A stretch of DNA of 64,000 bases from Bog-473 sp963706555 (GTDB lineage Bacteria > Actinomycetota > Acidimicrobiia > Acidimicrobiales > RAAP-2). The DNA is taken from positions 2,666,001-2,730,000 of the forward strand of contig OY970164.1 in NCBI GenBank assembly GCA_963706555.1, written 5' to 3'. The notes below the pieces were generated by a model. That model was not told the origin of the DNA, made no database searches, and was given only the letters and a program-made list of their open reading frames with translations. The first letter of the stretch is position 1; every line of letters starts with the position of its first letter. The translations under genes and the position numbers were made by a program. Positions 1 through 8,167 of the stretch are shown piece by piece.

Positions 1-1
1 C

Positions 2-172
2 CCGATACCGGACTTTCAGTTCTTCGAGGGCGTCTACACCGACGTCGTCGTGAAGACGGACGGCGGATGGCGGATCCGGCACAAGACCTTCAAACGCTTC
101 GGTCAGGGGGCCACGCTGTGGATGCGGGAGTCGGTGCGTGAAGCGCTCCGCCGTGGGGCGATCCTCGAATAG
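2..172 (+). CDS. NTF2-like (SnoaL-type) protein, C-terminal fragment
   Basis: The window opens inside this gene; 56 codons remain before the TAG. The fragment has the ending usual for SnoaL/NTF2-fold proteins: a strand with a Tyr-Thr-Asp motif, then a TDGGWRIRHKTF-type strand. NTF2-like proteins in catabolic clusters are often small isomerases, dehydratases or hydroxylating-enzyme partners, but the fold alone does not give a reaction. It ends three bases before the stop of the convergent Rieske gene. Three other NTF2-like genes occur in the window (12947, 27142, 28651). The fold call is fairly good; the function is unknown. Confidence 0.6.
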   Translation, partial: PIPDFQFFEGVYTDVVVKTDGGWRIRHKTFKRFGQGATLWMRESVREALRRGAILE

Positions 173-175
173 CCG

Positions 176-502
176 TCAGCTTGCTGTGGGTTCGCGCTCG
201 CGATCGACGTAGATCTCTGTGCCCTGGACCTCGACGTGGTACTTCGCCAACCGACAACCCGGCTGGGTGAGCCCGTCTCCCGTGATCACATCGAAACACC
301 ACGAATGGCCGGCGCACACGAGCACGTCCTCGTCGAGTTCCCCGTAGACCAGCGGGTACTCCTCGTGCGGACAGATGCCATCGAGCGCATGGAGGTCGCC
401 CTGGTCGTCCCGAATGACGAGGATCTCCCAACCTTCGACAAAAAAGGCGGCCATCTGGCCCTTGGCCAGGTCGTTGGTTTCGCACACCCTCGTCAGAGCC
501 AT
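176..502 (-). CDS. Small Rieske [2Fe-2S] protein
   Basis: Predicted 108-residue Rieske ferredoxin-type protein. The cluster ligands are visible as C44-P-H46 and C63-x-x-H66, and the protein has the single-domain length of Rieske ferredoxins. It probably passes electrons to a neighbouring oxygenase; the P450 gene just upstream on the same strand (612-1790) is the obvious partner, although P450s more often use other ferredoxin types. The frame stays open to an ATG at 586, which would add 28 unconserved-looking residues and bring the start within 25 bases of the P450 stop. I chose 502 because the Rieske fold begins there (MALTRVCET). Neither start has a clear SD. A reductase is not encoded nearby. 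Confidence 0.8.
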   Translation of the reverse strand: MALTRVCETNDLAKGQMAAFFVEGWEILVIRDDQGDLHALDGICPHEEYPLVYGELDEDVLVCAGHSWCFDVITGDGLTQPGCRLAKYHVEVQGTEIYVDREREPTAS

Positions 503-611
503 GGATGACCACAGTACGGTTCGCCCCGTTGGTCGGCGCCGTTGGACGGGTGCATCGTCGAGCCGATCGAAAGGGTCGCCTGACATTCGTCAGGCGTCAT
601 GAACGGACCGG

Positions 612-1790
612 TCAGGGGATGCTCACGGGAAGCGATTCGTAGCCCCGCTGGTCGGCGATGTACATGAATGAGGACCGGTCGAGGTCGACTTCCCAATGCG
701 GAAAACGCTTCAGGACTTCCTCGAAGACCACGCGGCCTTCGAGTCTCGCTAACGCCTGGCCGAGGCAGTAATGGGATCCGAAGCCGAATGAGAGGTGCCG
801 GTCGATCTTGCGCGTGACGTCGAACCGGTCGGGGTCGGCAAAAAGTCGGTCGTCGCGATTTCCCGATGGCGTCAGTGTGGCGAGGATGCTGCCTTCAGGG
901 ACCACTTGGCCGCAGATCTCGACGTCTCGAGCGACATATCTGCAGTTCTGCAAGGTGTTGGGCTCGCACCGCAGACTTTCCTCGATCGCATTGCGGATGA
1001 GCGCCGGGTTCTCGACCAACAGTCGGCGCTGGTCGGGGTTCTGAGCCAGCAGCAGGCCGGTCCAGCCGATCAGCAGGCGCGTCGTTTCGTTCCCTGCTGC
1101 CGCCACGATATTGACGTACGCCAGAAGCTCTTCGCGGGTCAACCGGCGCGTCACCCCGTCTTCATCTTTGAATTCCGTGTACAGCAGCTGGGTCATGATG
1201 TCGTCGGACGGATGGTCCAACCGCCAATCGATGTAGTCACCGAATATGTCGCCCGAGAGCGAGTTCTCACCGGCCGGGTCCGACGACCGCTGCCCGTAGA
1301 AATGGTCCCGAACCGACTCCTGGTCGGACTCCGGGATGCCCACAAGCATGCCTATGACCTTCATCGGTACCAACATGCCCAGGTCACCGACGAAGTCGAA
1401 GCCTCCGGAGCCGATGAGGGGGTCCAGGAGCGACGCGCAGAGTCGCCGCACGCCCTCCTCGAGAGAGGACACTCCCTTGGGGGTGAACATGCGTGACAAA
1501 AGGGCGCGGTGGATATCGTGTTCGGGAGGATCCTCGAAGATGACCGTCCCCTTGGGGATTTCCCAGTCGGATTTCAATATGTCGAGCGTCACGCCCTTCC
1601 GGGAGATGAACACATCCCTGTTCACCAGCGTGCGCTCAATGTCTTCGAATCGACTGATCGCGTAGAAGTCGAACTCCTCGCTGTAGAAAAGCGGAGCCTC
1701 CTCCCGCATCCTGCGGAAGAGCGGATGTGGGTTGAGGATCGTGTCGTGGTCGTAGGGGTTGTACATCACATCGGCGGACGTCGTTGTCAT
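612..1790 (-). CDS. Cytochrome P450
   Basis: A 392-residue soluble bacterial P450. Visible landmarks are the I-helix AAAGNETT, the ExxR motif in ESLR, and the heme-binding loop FGFGSHYCLG with the thiolate ligand at about Cys342. It should be a monooxygenase hydroxylating a hydrophobic substrate with electrons from a ferredoxin. The start at 1790 begins MTTTSADVMYNPYD, as in family members. A longer open frame upstream is rejected because its extra residues do not look like P450. It resembles the P450 at 5043 along its whole length (shared FTPK, PMxVIGMLVGIPE). It is transcribed divergently from the SDR at 2013 across a region with inverted repeats, with the Rieske gene downstream. Confidence 0.93.
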   Translation of the reverse strand: MTTTSADVMYNPYDHDTILNPHPLFRRMREEAPLFYSEEFDFYAISRFEDIERTLVNRDVFISRKGVTLDILKSDWEIPKGTVIFEDPPEHDIHRALLSRMFTPKGVSSLEEGVRRLCASLLDPLIGSGGFDFVGDLGMLVPMKVIGMLVGIPESDQESVRDHFYGQRSSDPAGENSLSGDIFGDYIDWRLDHPSDDIMTQLLYTEFKDEDGVTRRLTREELLAYVNIVAAAGNETTRLLIGWTGLLLAQNPDQRRLLVENPALIRNAIEESLRCEPNTLQNCRYVARDVEICGQVVPEGSILATLTPSGNRDDRLFADPDRFDVTRKIDRHLSFGFGSHYCLGQALARLEGRVVFEEVLKRFPHWEVDLDRSSFMYIADQRGYESLPVSIP

Positions 1791-1893
1791 GCTCCACGCC
1801 TTTCTCGTTCTAAGCAAGGGAGTTGCAGGGCCGCTTCGCCCCTCCCTTCGCCTCCTCAACCCTGCGCCTTCGGTCCACGCCGGGATAGGCCTA

Positions 1894-1940
1894 CCAGCGA
1901 ACCGTCGCAACGGTTCTGGGCAAGCTCGCTGGTTGCGACG
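1894..1940. repeat. Nested inverted repeats in a divergent promoter region
   Basis: Three overlapping inverted repeats lie between the divergent P450 and SDR genes. GAACCGT (1899-1905) pairs with ACGGTTC (1910-1916). CCAGCGA (1894-1900) pairs with TCGCTGG (1926-1932). CGTCGCAAC (1903-1911) pairs exactly with GTTGCGACG (1932-1940). This could be a set of overlapping operators or alternative hairpins in the P450 leader. The pairing is read directly; the role is inferred. Confidence 0.5.
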
Positions 1941-1959
1941 TGCCCAATGTTTTGTGCAG

Positions 1960-1972
1960 TATACAAGGTATA
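1960..1972. promoter_or_regulatory. Putative operator TATAC-AAG-GTATA
   Basis: A perfect 5-bp inverted repeat with a 3-base spacer, in the divergent P450/SDR promoter region and 41 bases before the SDR start. The same sequence (TATACAAGGTA, then C for T) occurs in reverse orientation at 13571-13583, over the promoter of the ParB-domain regulator. A shared repressor, for example of the TetR type, is plausible but not shown. Confidence 0.5.
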
Positions 1973-2012
1973 GCTCCCAGCGTGGGGGCCTAGGTCGAGG
2001 AGGGGAAGACGA

Positions 2013-2777
2013 GTGGGAATCGAGTTGGACGGGAAGGTCGCGATCGTCACCGGAGCGGCACGTGGAATCGGCAAAGGGATGGCGACGGCCCTGCTCAAAG
2101 CGGGTGCTGCAGTCACCATCACCGATATCCGGCAAGAGACGCTGAATGAGACGAGCGCAGCGTTCGACAAGATCGAGGGGAGCAGGCATCTCGCCCTGAT
2201 GGCCGACGGCACCAAGGATGACGAGGTGAACGAGGCGGTGCGCAGGACCGCCGAGGCTTTCGGGCGGATCGACGTCCTGATCAACAACGCGCAGACCGCC
2301 GTCACGGGCATCAACATCGAGGACCAGACGGTGGCCGACGTCATGAACGGGATCGACACCGGGTTCCTGGCCTCGTTCCGCTACATGAAGGCGTGTTTTC
2401 CCTATCTGAAGGAGGCCCAGGGCACGGTCGTCAACTTTGCCTCGCAGGCGGGTCTTCTCGGCAACGTCGGAATGGTGGGCTACAACGCAGCGAAGGAAGC
2501 CAACCGGGCGTTAACCCGCACGGCCGCTCGGGAATGGGCCCAGTACAACATCACAGTCAACACGATCATCCCCGGGATGCTCACCGAGGGGTCCAAGGAG
2601 TTCTTCGACGCCAACCCCGAGCACCTCAAGTACTCGTTGGCCAACATCCCTCTCGGTCGCCTGGGGGACCCCGAGAACGATGCCGGCGCCCTGGCCGTGT
2701 TCCTTGCCTCCGACGGCGCCCACTACCTCACCGGCGACACGTTCAACATCGACGGTGGCCGCTGTATGCGGCCCTGA
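2013..2777 (+). CDS. SDR-family oxidoreductase
   Basis: A 254-residue short-chain dehydrogenase/reductase. The N-terminal cofactor motif TGAARGIG, a conserved Asp-Val pair, the NNAQ motif (usually NNAG) and the catalytic YNAAK are all visible, and it ends in the usual IDGGR. It should oxidise or reduce an alcohol/ketone with NAD(P). Start GTG at 2013 is supported by a strong SD (GAGGAGGGG) seven bases upstream. It diverges from the P450 at 612-1790 and ends at a strong hairpin shared with the convergent dioxygenase gene. The substrate cannot be predicted; oxidation of a P450-made alcohol is a reasonable guess. Confidence 0.9.
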   Translation: MGIELDGKVAIVTGAARGIGKGMATALLKAGAAVTITDIRQETLNETSAAFDKIEGSRHLALMADGTKDDEVNEAVRRTAEAFGRIDVLINNAQTAVTGINIEDQTVADVMNGIDTGFLASFRYMKACFPYLKEAQGTVVNFASQAGLLGNVGMVGYNAAKEANRALTRTAAREWAQYNITVNTIIPGMLTEGSKEFFDANPEHLKYSLANIPLGRLGDPENDAGALAVFLASDGAHYLTGDTFNIDGGRCMRP

Positions 2778-2809
2778 CCCCACCACGGCCAACCGCCCGC
2801 TCGTTTGGC

Positions 2810-2838
2810 AATCCGGCCCTGGCCTTCAGGGCCGGATT
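2810..2838. terminator. Bidirectional hairpin terminator
   Basis: A perfect 12-bp stem (AATCCGGCCCTG / CAGGGCCGGATT) with a 5-base loop lies between the convergent SDR (ends 2777) and TauD-type gene (ends 2841). There is no U-tract, which is common in actinobacterial terminators. The position between two convergent genes suggests it serves both strands. Confidence 0.75.
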
Positions 2839-2840
2839 GA

Positions 2841-3723
2841 TCAGCTACCCGAGACCTTGCTGAAGGTCGGCCTGGCCCGCTCGGCCTCGGACAGGAACAT
2901 CGGACCCACGACTTTCCTCAACGTGCGGGCGGGACCCTCGAGATCGACCGTACCGCGCGGCGTGTTGGAGGAGACGGTTGTCCCACACGACCAGATCACC
3001 CTCCTGCCACTCGTGGCGAAGGACGCCGGGCGAGTTGTAGAGATGGTCGAACAGGACTTCGAGGGTCTCCTCGTTGTCCTGTTCGCTCAGCCCCAGGATC
3101 TCGATGGTGGCTTGTTGGGAGACATAGAGCAGGGTCCGTCCGGTGCGCGGGTGGTGATGCACGACCGGGGTCACCGTTGAACGAGGCTCTTCGTAGTACG
3201 AATCGATCACGTTCTCGTCGCCGCCCCGGTTGGGGTAGGCGTGGTCGAAGCCATGACGCGCCTCGAGTCCCTCGACGCGCGCGCGGAGATCGTCGGGCAG
3301 CGTGTCCCATCCGTAGCCCATATTTATGAACATGGTGGGCACCGTCGGCTGCTCGACCTCGATTCCGTACAGAGATATGACCGGTTGTGGGCGCTCGGCC
3401 CACATCGCGTCACAGTGGTAGAGCAGCCGGCCATAGGGCGCTCCGCCGCCGTCCTCCCGGTTCGATACGAAGTACGACGGTGGCGGCTCCTCGCCCATAT
3501 CTGGCCCCGCCGTCATGGGCGCTTCTTCCCCGATCAATGTGTAGACGAGGTAGCGCTGAAACTGCTCATCGATGTCCAGATTGCGAAAGACGATGACCCC
3601 TCGCTCGTCAAAGAGGTTACGTAGTACGCGGATCGTTTCGTCGTCGAGAGGCTGCGTCGGCTCCAGCCCCGACACCTCGGCGCCCAACGCTGGATTGAGA
3701 TCCCTTACCGTCAGCGCAGTCAT
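2841..3723 (-). CDS. TauD/TfdA-family 2-oxoglutarate dioxygenase, frameshifted near its 3' end
   Basis: An Fe(II)/2-oxoglutarate-dependent dioxygenase of about 293 residues. The iron ligands are visible: H103-C-D105 and the distal H254 in LLQHA. As written the frame runs on to a stop at 2845 with a junk-like tail. One base too many around 2954-2963 explains this: in the next frame the expected TauD ending appears (GTVDLEGPARTLRKV, then a stop at 2841-2843). The proper frame contains the Arg that normally binds 2-oxoglutarate, so the frameshift would inactivate the enzyme unless it is a sequencing error. Expected reaction: hydroxylation or oxidative cleavage of an unidentified substrate. It faces the SDR at 3958 divergently. 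Confidence 0.85.
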
Positions 3724-3826
3724 CCGAATGCCCTCCTGTCAAGTGCGTCGCAGAAATCCGTCCCCCGCAGTCCCGAACCCTTGCACTCACGCTATCCCTG
3801 CGGTGGGGGAGTGGTAGCGAGAAATC

Positions 3827-3837
3827 TCCGCACTTGG
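3827..3837 (+). promoter_or_regulatory. TCCGCA-TTGG element (one mismatch)
   Basis: TCCGCACTTGG, in the divergent space between the TauD-type gene (start 3723) and the SDR (start 3958). It differs by one base from the TCCGCAGTTGG found exactly at 10618, 28405 and 59844. The flanking GGCG after the element also recurs at 28405 and 59844. Confidence 0.45.
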
Positions 3838-3957
3838 GCGCGAACCACCGATGGTCCCTCTGGGCCAACGACATGCGAATACTACAATTTCCCCAAATCG
3901 GGGTCCGTTATTGTCATGGTGCATCCAACACCAACGTGCGCGAGGAAGTGATGCAGC

Positions 3958-4887
3958 ATGGGTCGTAGCTGCGAGGGTCGAGTAGCGCTTGTCACCGGCG
4001 CCAGTCGGGGCGGGACCGGGCGCGCTGTCGCCGTCCGTCTGGCCGCCGAAGGGGCCAAGGTGGCGATCACGGCCCGCTCGGCCGAAGGTCTGGAAGAAAC
4101 GGCACGGATGATCGAGGAGCTCGGGGGTCAGGTCCTGGTCATGCGGGCTGATCTTGGCGACCCCGCCGGTGGCCGCGCCACACTGGTGGAGCGGACAGCA
4201 GAAGCGTTCGGGCCACCCGACATCCTTGTGAACAACGCGGTGGCCCACACCCTCAAGCGGGTCGACGAGTTCTCTATCGAGGAGCTCGAAGGTTATGCAC
4301 AGGTAAATCTGTGGGCGCCGTGGCTGCTCATGTCGCAGGTACTCCCCGGTATGCGGGAGCGTGGTCGGGGCTGGATCCTCAATCTGACGAGCTTCAGTGG
4401 CGAGCTGCCGCCCGGGCCGCCGTTCGCCCTCAAAGCCAAGGATGGAAGCGCGATGTACGGGGCCACCAAGGCGGCGCTGAACCGGCTTACGGTCGCCGCG
4501 GCTGGCGAGAACGAAGGTCTCGGGATCGCCGTCAATGCGCTCACTCCCCAGATCGCCATCCTCACCCCGCATGTCGTCGCCGGCCCGATCGTGAGCAACT
4601 ATGACGTGTGTGAGCCCGTGGAGACGATGGCAGAAGCGGCCCTGGCCCTCTGCACGGGCGACCCGGACGTCCTCACCGGGCGTATCGCCTACAGCCTCCA
4701 GCTCTTACTCGAGCTCGGCCGCCCGGTGTGCAACCTGCAAGGGCAAGAGCTGGTCGACGGATGGCAGCCGGAGGACCTGGCGGAGCGTCTGCGCGTCAGG
4801 GAAGAGTTCCATGCCGGGAACGGCTGGCCCAATCCCTTCGAGTTCTCCCGGGTGCATACCCCGTACCCCGATGTGTTGAGAACGTGA
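3958..4887 (+). CDS. SDR-family oxidoreductase with extended C-terminus
   Basis: A 309-residue short-chain dehydrogenase, longer than the usual 250. The cofactor loop TGASRGGTG, NNAV in place of NNAG, and catalytic YGATK are visible. The last 70 or so residues are an extension after the Rossmann domain. The start ATG has an SD (GAGGAAG) seven bases upstream. It diverges from the TauD-type gene and is followed by a P450 155 bases downstream on the same strand, so it may oxidise that enzyme's product. Substrate unknown. Confidence 0.87.
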   Translation: MGRSCEGRVALVTGASRGGTGRAVAVRLAAEGAKVAITARSAEGLEETARMIEELGGQVLVMRADLGDPAGGRATLVERTAEAFGPPDILVNNAVAHTLKRVDEFSIEELEGYAQVNLWAPWLLMSQVLPGMRERGRGWILNLTSFSGELPPGPPFALKAKDGSAMYGATKAALNRLTVAAAGENEGLGIAVNALTPQIAILTPHVVAGPIVSNYDVCEPVETMAEAALALCTGDPDVLTGRIAYSLQLLLELGRPVCNLQGQELVDGWQPEDLAERLRVREEFHAGNGWPNPFEFSRVHTPYPDVLRT

Positions 4888-4961
4888 CACAGGAGATCCC
4901 TTGACAGAATCGGCGAGAGATGCCGGGGAAGAGTGGAAGTCGGACGACTGGCCAGCTCTGT

Positions 4962-4972
4962 CCGACTGCGGA
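4962..4972 (-). promoter_or_regulatory. TCCGCA-TTGG element (one mismatch)
   Basis: Read on the minus strand this is TCCGCAGTCGG, one base from the consensus. It lies between the SDR (ends 4887) and the P450 (starts 5043) and points away from the P450, unlike most other copies. Confidence 0.35.
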
Positions 4973-5042
4973 TAACGCCCCGTCGAAGCCGGCCGTAACC
5001 TTTAGCACGGTAGATCGCGATTTGACCTAGGAGTACGCAGAC

Positions 5043-6251
5043 ATGACCTTGACCACCGAGAATGTGTACTTCGACATGTACGACCGCGATATCTACGCGG
5101 ACCCGTACCCGACCTACCGGAGGCTCCGCGACGAAGCGCCGCTCTACTTCAACGAGGAAATGGGTTTCTACGCTGTCAGCCGGTTCGAGGACGCGGAGCG
5201 CGTGATGGTCGATCGGGAGACCTTCGTCTCCTCCAAGGGCATGGTCTACAACATCATGCCCTACGTCATCGGGGGGGACGTCGCCATCCCCAACGGCCTT
5301 TTCATATGTGAGGACGCACCGGTCCACACCATGCATCGGTCCTTGGTGTCGCGGGTGTTCACGCCGAAGCGGGTGAACCTCATTGAGCCGGAGATCCGAG
5401 CCTTCTGCGCCGGGGTCGTCGACCGCCTAATCGGAGTTGATCGGTTCGACTGGGCCAAGGACGTCGCGGCGCAGGTGCCGATGCGGGTCATCGGAATGCT
5501 TGTCGGCATCCCCGAAGAGGATCAAGTGAAGATCCGGGACCACTTCAACGAGCTGCTCAACGAAGGAACACTCGATTCCACCAAGTCCCCGTTCGAGGCG
5601 TTGGCCCAATCGGAAGGACTTTTCGGCGCGCACCTCGACCGGCGGATCAGCCAGCCTTCTGACGACCTGATGACGCAACTGCTGACCATCGAGTTCGAGG
5701 ACGATACGGGTGCCAGGCGCAATCTGCGGAGGGAAGAGATCCTCACCTTCTTGAACCTGATAGCGAGCGCAGGAACCGACACAACGAGCCGGCTCATTGG
5801 ATGGACCGGCAAAATTCTGGCCGAATACCCGGATCAGCGGCGCAGGTTGGTCGAAGACCCGTCGCTGATTCCGAACGCCATCGAGGAGATACTCCGCCTC
5901 GAGCCTCCTCCGTACCACTTCGGCCGCTACGTGACCAAGGACGTGGAGATCCACGGTCAGACAGTGCCGGCCGGCAGCATCATGGTCGTCCTGCCCGGAT
6001 CGGCGAATCACGACGAACGCCGATTCTCCGACCCTGATCGTTTTGACATAGACCGCGACATCAGCCGCATCCTCAGTTTTGGCTTCGGCGCGCACCTCTG
6101 CCTCGGCGCCAATTTGGCCCGCATCGAGGGTCGAATAGTGCTCGAGGAGGTCCTCAAACGGATTCCGGAGTGGTCGGTCGACCCCGACCAGGGCGAACTC
6201 ACGCAAGGGATAGATACACGTGGATGGGAATCGCTGCCGGTGAGCGTCTGA
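5043..6251 (+). CDS. Cytochrome P450
   Basis: A 402-residue soluble P450 with the I-helix motif ASAGTDTT, ExxR in EILR, and the heme loop FGFGAHLCLG with the Cys ligand at about residue 353. The SD TAGGAG precedes the ATG by eight bases. It is clearly related to the P450 at 612-1790, so the two are probably products of an old duplication or act on related substrates. It is followed 55 bases later by an SDR, a P450-SDR order seen repeatedly in this window. Expected role: hydroxylation of a hydrophobic substrate. The redox partner is not adjacent. Confidence 0.94.
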   Translation: MTLTTENVYFDMYDRDIYADPYPTYRRLRDEAPLYFNEEMGFYAVSRFEDAERVMVDRETFVSSKGMVYNIMPYVIGGDVAIPNGLFICEDAPVHTMHRSLVSRVFTPKRVNLIEPEIRAFCAGVVDRLIGVDRFDWAKDVAAQVPMRVIGMLVGIPEEDQVKIRDHFNELLNEGTLDSTKSPFEALAQSEGLFGAHLDRRISQPSDDLMTQLLTIEFEDDTGARRNLRREEILTFLNLIASAGTDTTSRLIGWTGKILAEYPDQRRRLVEDPSLIPNAIEEILRLEPPPYHFGRYVTKDVEIHGQTVPAGSIMVVLPGSANHDERRFSDPDRFDIDRDISRILSFGFGAHLCLGANLARIEGRIVLEEVLKRIPEWSVDPDQGELTQGIDTRGWESLPVSV

Positions 6252-6306
6252 ACGGCGGGCGTGCCCGTATTCGAAATGTAACGCCTAGTACTCAAGGGAG
6301 ATGTGG

Positions 6307-7218
6307 ATGACGAACGAGTTGCGGTTCGATGGACGCTCGGTGATCGTGACCGGGGGTGGACGCGGGTTCGGGCGCTGTCACGCGCTTCTGCTCGCTTCGC
6401 GCGGTGCTCGGGTAGTGGTTGCCGACTACGGCGTCGAGCTCGACGGGAGCGGTTCGTCGCCCGAGCCGGCCGAACAGGTCGTCAAGGAAATCGAGTCCGC
6501 CGGGGGCGAGGCGGTCGCCTGTTTCGCCAACGTCGCCGACGAGGCGGGTGCCCGGGAGATCGTGGACACCGCCCTCCAAACTTTCGGTCGGTTGGACGTG
6601 GTGGTCAACAACGCCGGCATTTATGCCGGGGATTGGTTCGACGGTGTCGACAATGCTCAGTTCCGGAGGATGGTCGACTACCACTACCTGGGCACCGTCT
6701 TCGTGTCGAAGGCGGCCTGGCCGCATCTGAAGTCGGCTGAACACGGGTGCATCGTGAACACGAGCTCCGAGGCCGTTGTCGGGCATATTCCGAAGAGCCC
6801 GGATTACGCGGGAGCGAAAGGCGCGGTATTTGCGTTCACGAAGGCGTTGGCTCTCAACGGCAAGCTGCACGGGGTGCGGGTCAATGCCGTGGCGCCCCGG
6901 GGGAACACCAGGATGTCGGGTCCCGACATCCTGTCCAAGACGTTCGACGAGCCCGAGGAGAACTTCATCAATGAGTTCTTCGACAAAATGCAGCCCGAGT
7001 ACGTGTCACCGGCCGTGGCCTTCCTGGCCCACGACTCCTGCACATTGACGGGCGAGGTGATCGTCTGTGGTGGCCTTCAGGCGATGCGATTGGCGTTGAT
7101 CGAGACGATCGGGTTGACCTTCGAGAACAACATCACGCCGGAAGATCTGGCCGAGAACGTCGACCGACTGATGGACACCAAAGATGCTCACGTGATGGGG
7201 CTCGATCTCTGGGGCTAG
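6307..7218 (+). CDS. SDR-family oxidoreductase (17-beta-HSD type 4-like)
   Basis: A 303-residue SDR with TGGGRGFG, NNAG, and catalytic YAGAK. The insertion after the second strand (ADYGVELDGSGSS) and the long C-terminal tail recall the 3-hydroxyacyl-CoA dehydrogenase domain of multifunctional enzyme/17-beta-HSD type 4, so the substrate may be a hydroxyacyl-CoA. Two ATGs compete: at 6301 the SD AAGGGAG would touch the start codon, while at 6307 it sits six bases away, so 6307 is preferred. It follows the P450 on the same strand and precedes another SDR. Confidence 0.87.
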   Translation: MTNELRFDGRSVIVTGGGRGFGRCHALLLASRGARVVVADYGVELDGSGSSPEPAEQVVKEIESAGGEAVACFANVADEAGAREIVDTALQTFGRLDVVVNNAGIYAGDWFDGVDNAQFRRMVDYHYLGTVFVSKAAWPHLKSAEHGCIVNTSSEAVVGHIPKSPDYAGAKGAVFAFTKALALNGKLHGVRVNAVAPRGNTRMSGPDILSKTFDEPEENFINEFFDKMQPEYVSPAVAFLAHDSCTLTGEVIVCGGLQAMRLALIETIGLTFENNITPEDLAENVDRLMDTKDAHVMGLDLWG

Positions 7219-7291
7219 CGGGTTCGCCGCCCTCGGGTAGCTGATCCGTTCCGTTCCGTTGCTCGGTGTGGTCGTCTGGCAGCATGGTCAG

Positions 7292-8137
7292 ATGTTCGAT
7301 CTGAGCGGCAGGACTGCGGTGGTGACCGGTGGAGGTCGCGGTATCGGCCGCGGTATTGCCAGAGCCCTGGCCACATCCGGCGCCGATGTTGTCGTGGCAG
7401 GCCGTTCTCCCGAGCCGCTCCGCGACACCGTGTCGGAGTTGCGCGGTCTCGGCGTTCGGGCACTGGACGTGCCGACCGACATCACACGGGTCGAAGAAGT
7501 CGACGCACTGATCAACCGAGTCGTCGACGCCATGGGCGGTTTCGACATCTGGGTCAACAACGCTGGGAGTGCCAGGAATGAGGACTCCGGACCATTGATC
7601 GACCTGACCGAGCAGCAATGGGATGTTGTCGTCGATCTGAACCTCAAATGGACGTTCTTCGCCGCGCAAGCGGCGGCTCGTGCCATGAAAGGGAGTGGCG
7701 GGTCCATCATCAACATCTCGTCCAGAAGCGGGTCACAGCCCAATCCGATGACGGGTCATTATGGCGCTGCCAAGGCGGGCGTGGACAATCTCACCGCGAC
7801 GATGGCGGTGGAGTGGGCGCACCTGGGAATCAGGGTCAATGCAGTTGCTCCCGGTGCGGTTCTCACCGAGGAGCCTGTTGCCGCGATGGACCGACCGAGT
7901 CGTCGAAGGCGACAGGCCGAGTCCATCCCGCTGCGTCGTCTGGGCGTGGTTGACGACATCGGACCGCTGTGCGTGTACCTCGCTTCCGGGGAGGCCGCTT
8001 GGGTCACCGGCGAGGTCATCCACGTCACCGGTGGCAGCCGAATTCCGGTTGGGTACCTGAACTACCTGCATCGAGTGAATGAGCGCCTCGGACCACCGGC
8101 GGGCTCTGAGGACGATGAGGGGTCGGGGCGTGTGTGA
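7292..8137 (+). CDS. SDR-family oxidoreductase
   Basis: A 281-residue classical SDR: TGGGRGIGRG cofactor loop, NNAG, Ser-containing ISSRSG, catalytic YGAAK, and a long tail after the TGG strand. The ATG at 7292 begins MFDLSGRTAVVTG as is usual for the family; a TTG at 7259 would add 11 residues and has no better SD. It is the third gene of a same-strand run (P450, SDR, SDR) and ends about 30 bases from the convergent SDR at 8168. Substrate unknown. Confidence 0.87.
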   Translation: MFDLSGRTAVVTGGGRGIGRGIARALATSGADVVVAGRSPEPLRDTVSELRGLGVRALDVPTDITRVEEVDALINRVVDAMGGFDIWVNNAGSARNEDSGPLIDLTEQQWDVVVDLNLKWTFFAAQAAARAMKGSGGSIINISSRSGSQPNPMTGHYGAAKAGVDNLTATMAVEWAHLGIRVNAVAPGAVLTEEPVAAMDRPSRRRRQAESIPLRRLGVVDDIGPLCVYLASGEAAWVTGEVIHVTGGSRIPVGYLNYLHRVNERLGPPAGSEDDEGSGRV

Positions 8138-8167
8138 GGGCACGTGCCGGCTGATGGGGGAGAGCCG

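Noticed and set aside
3787..4572. Long open frame antisense to the SDR at 3958
   Set aside because: It is a shadow of the SDR gene in GC-rich DNA; the SDR frame has clear motifs and an SD, the antisense one has none.
4902..4907. TTGACA as a -35 box for the P450 at 5043
   Set aside because: The region 16-19 bases downstream is GC-rich and has no -10-like sequence.
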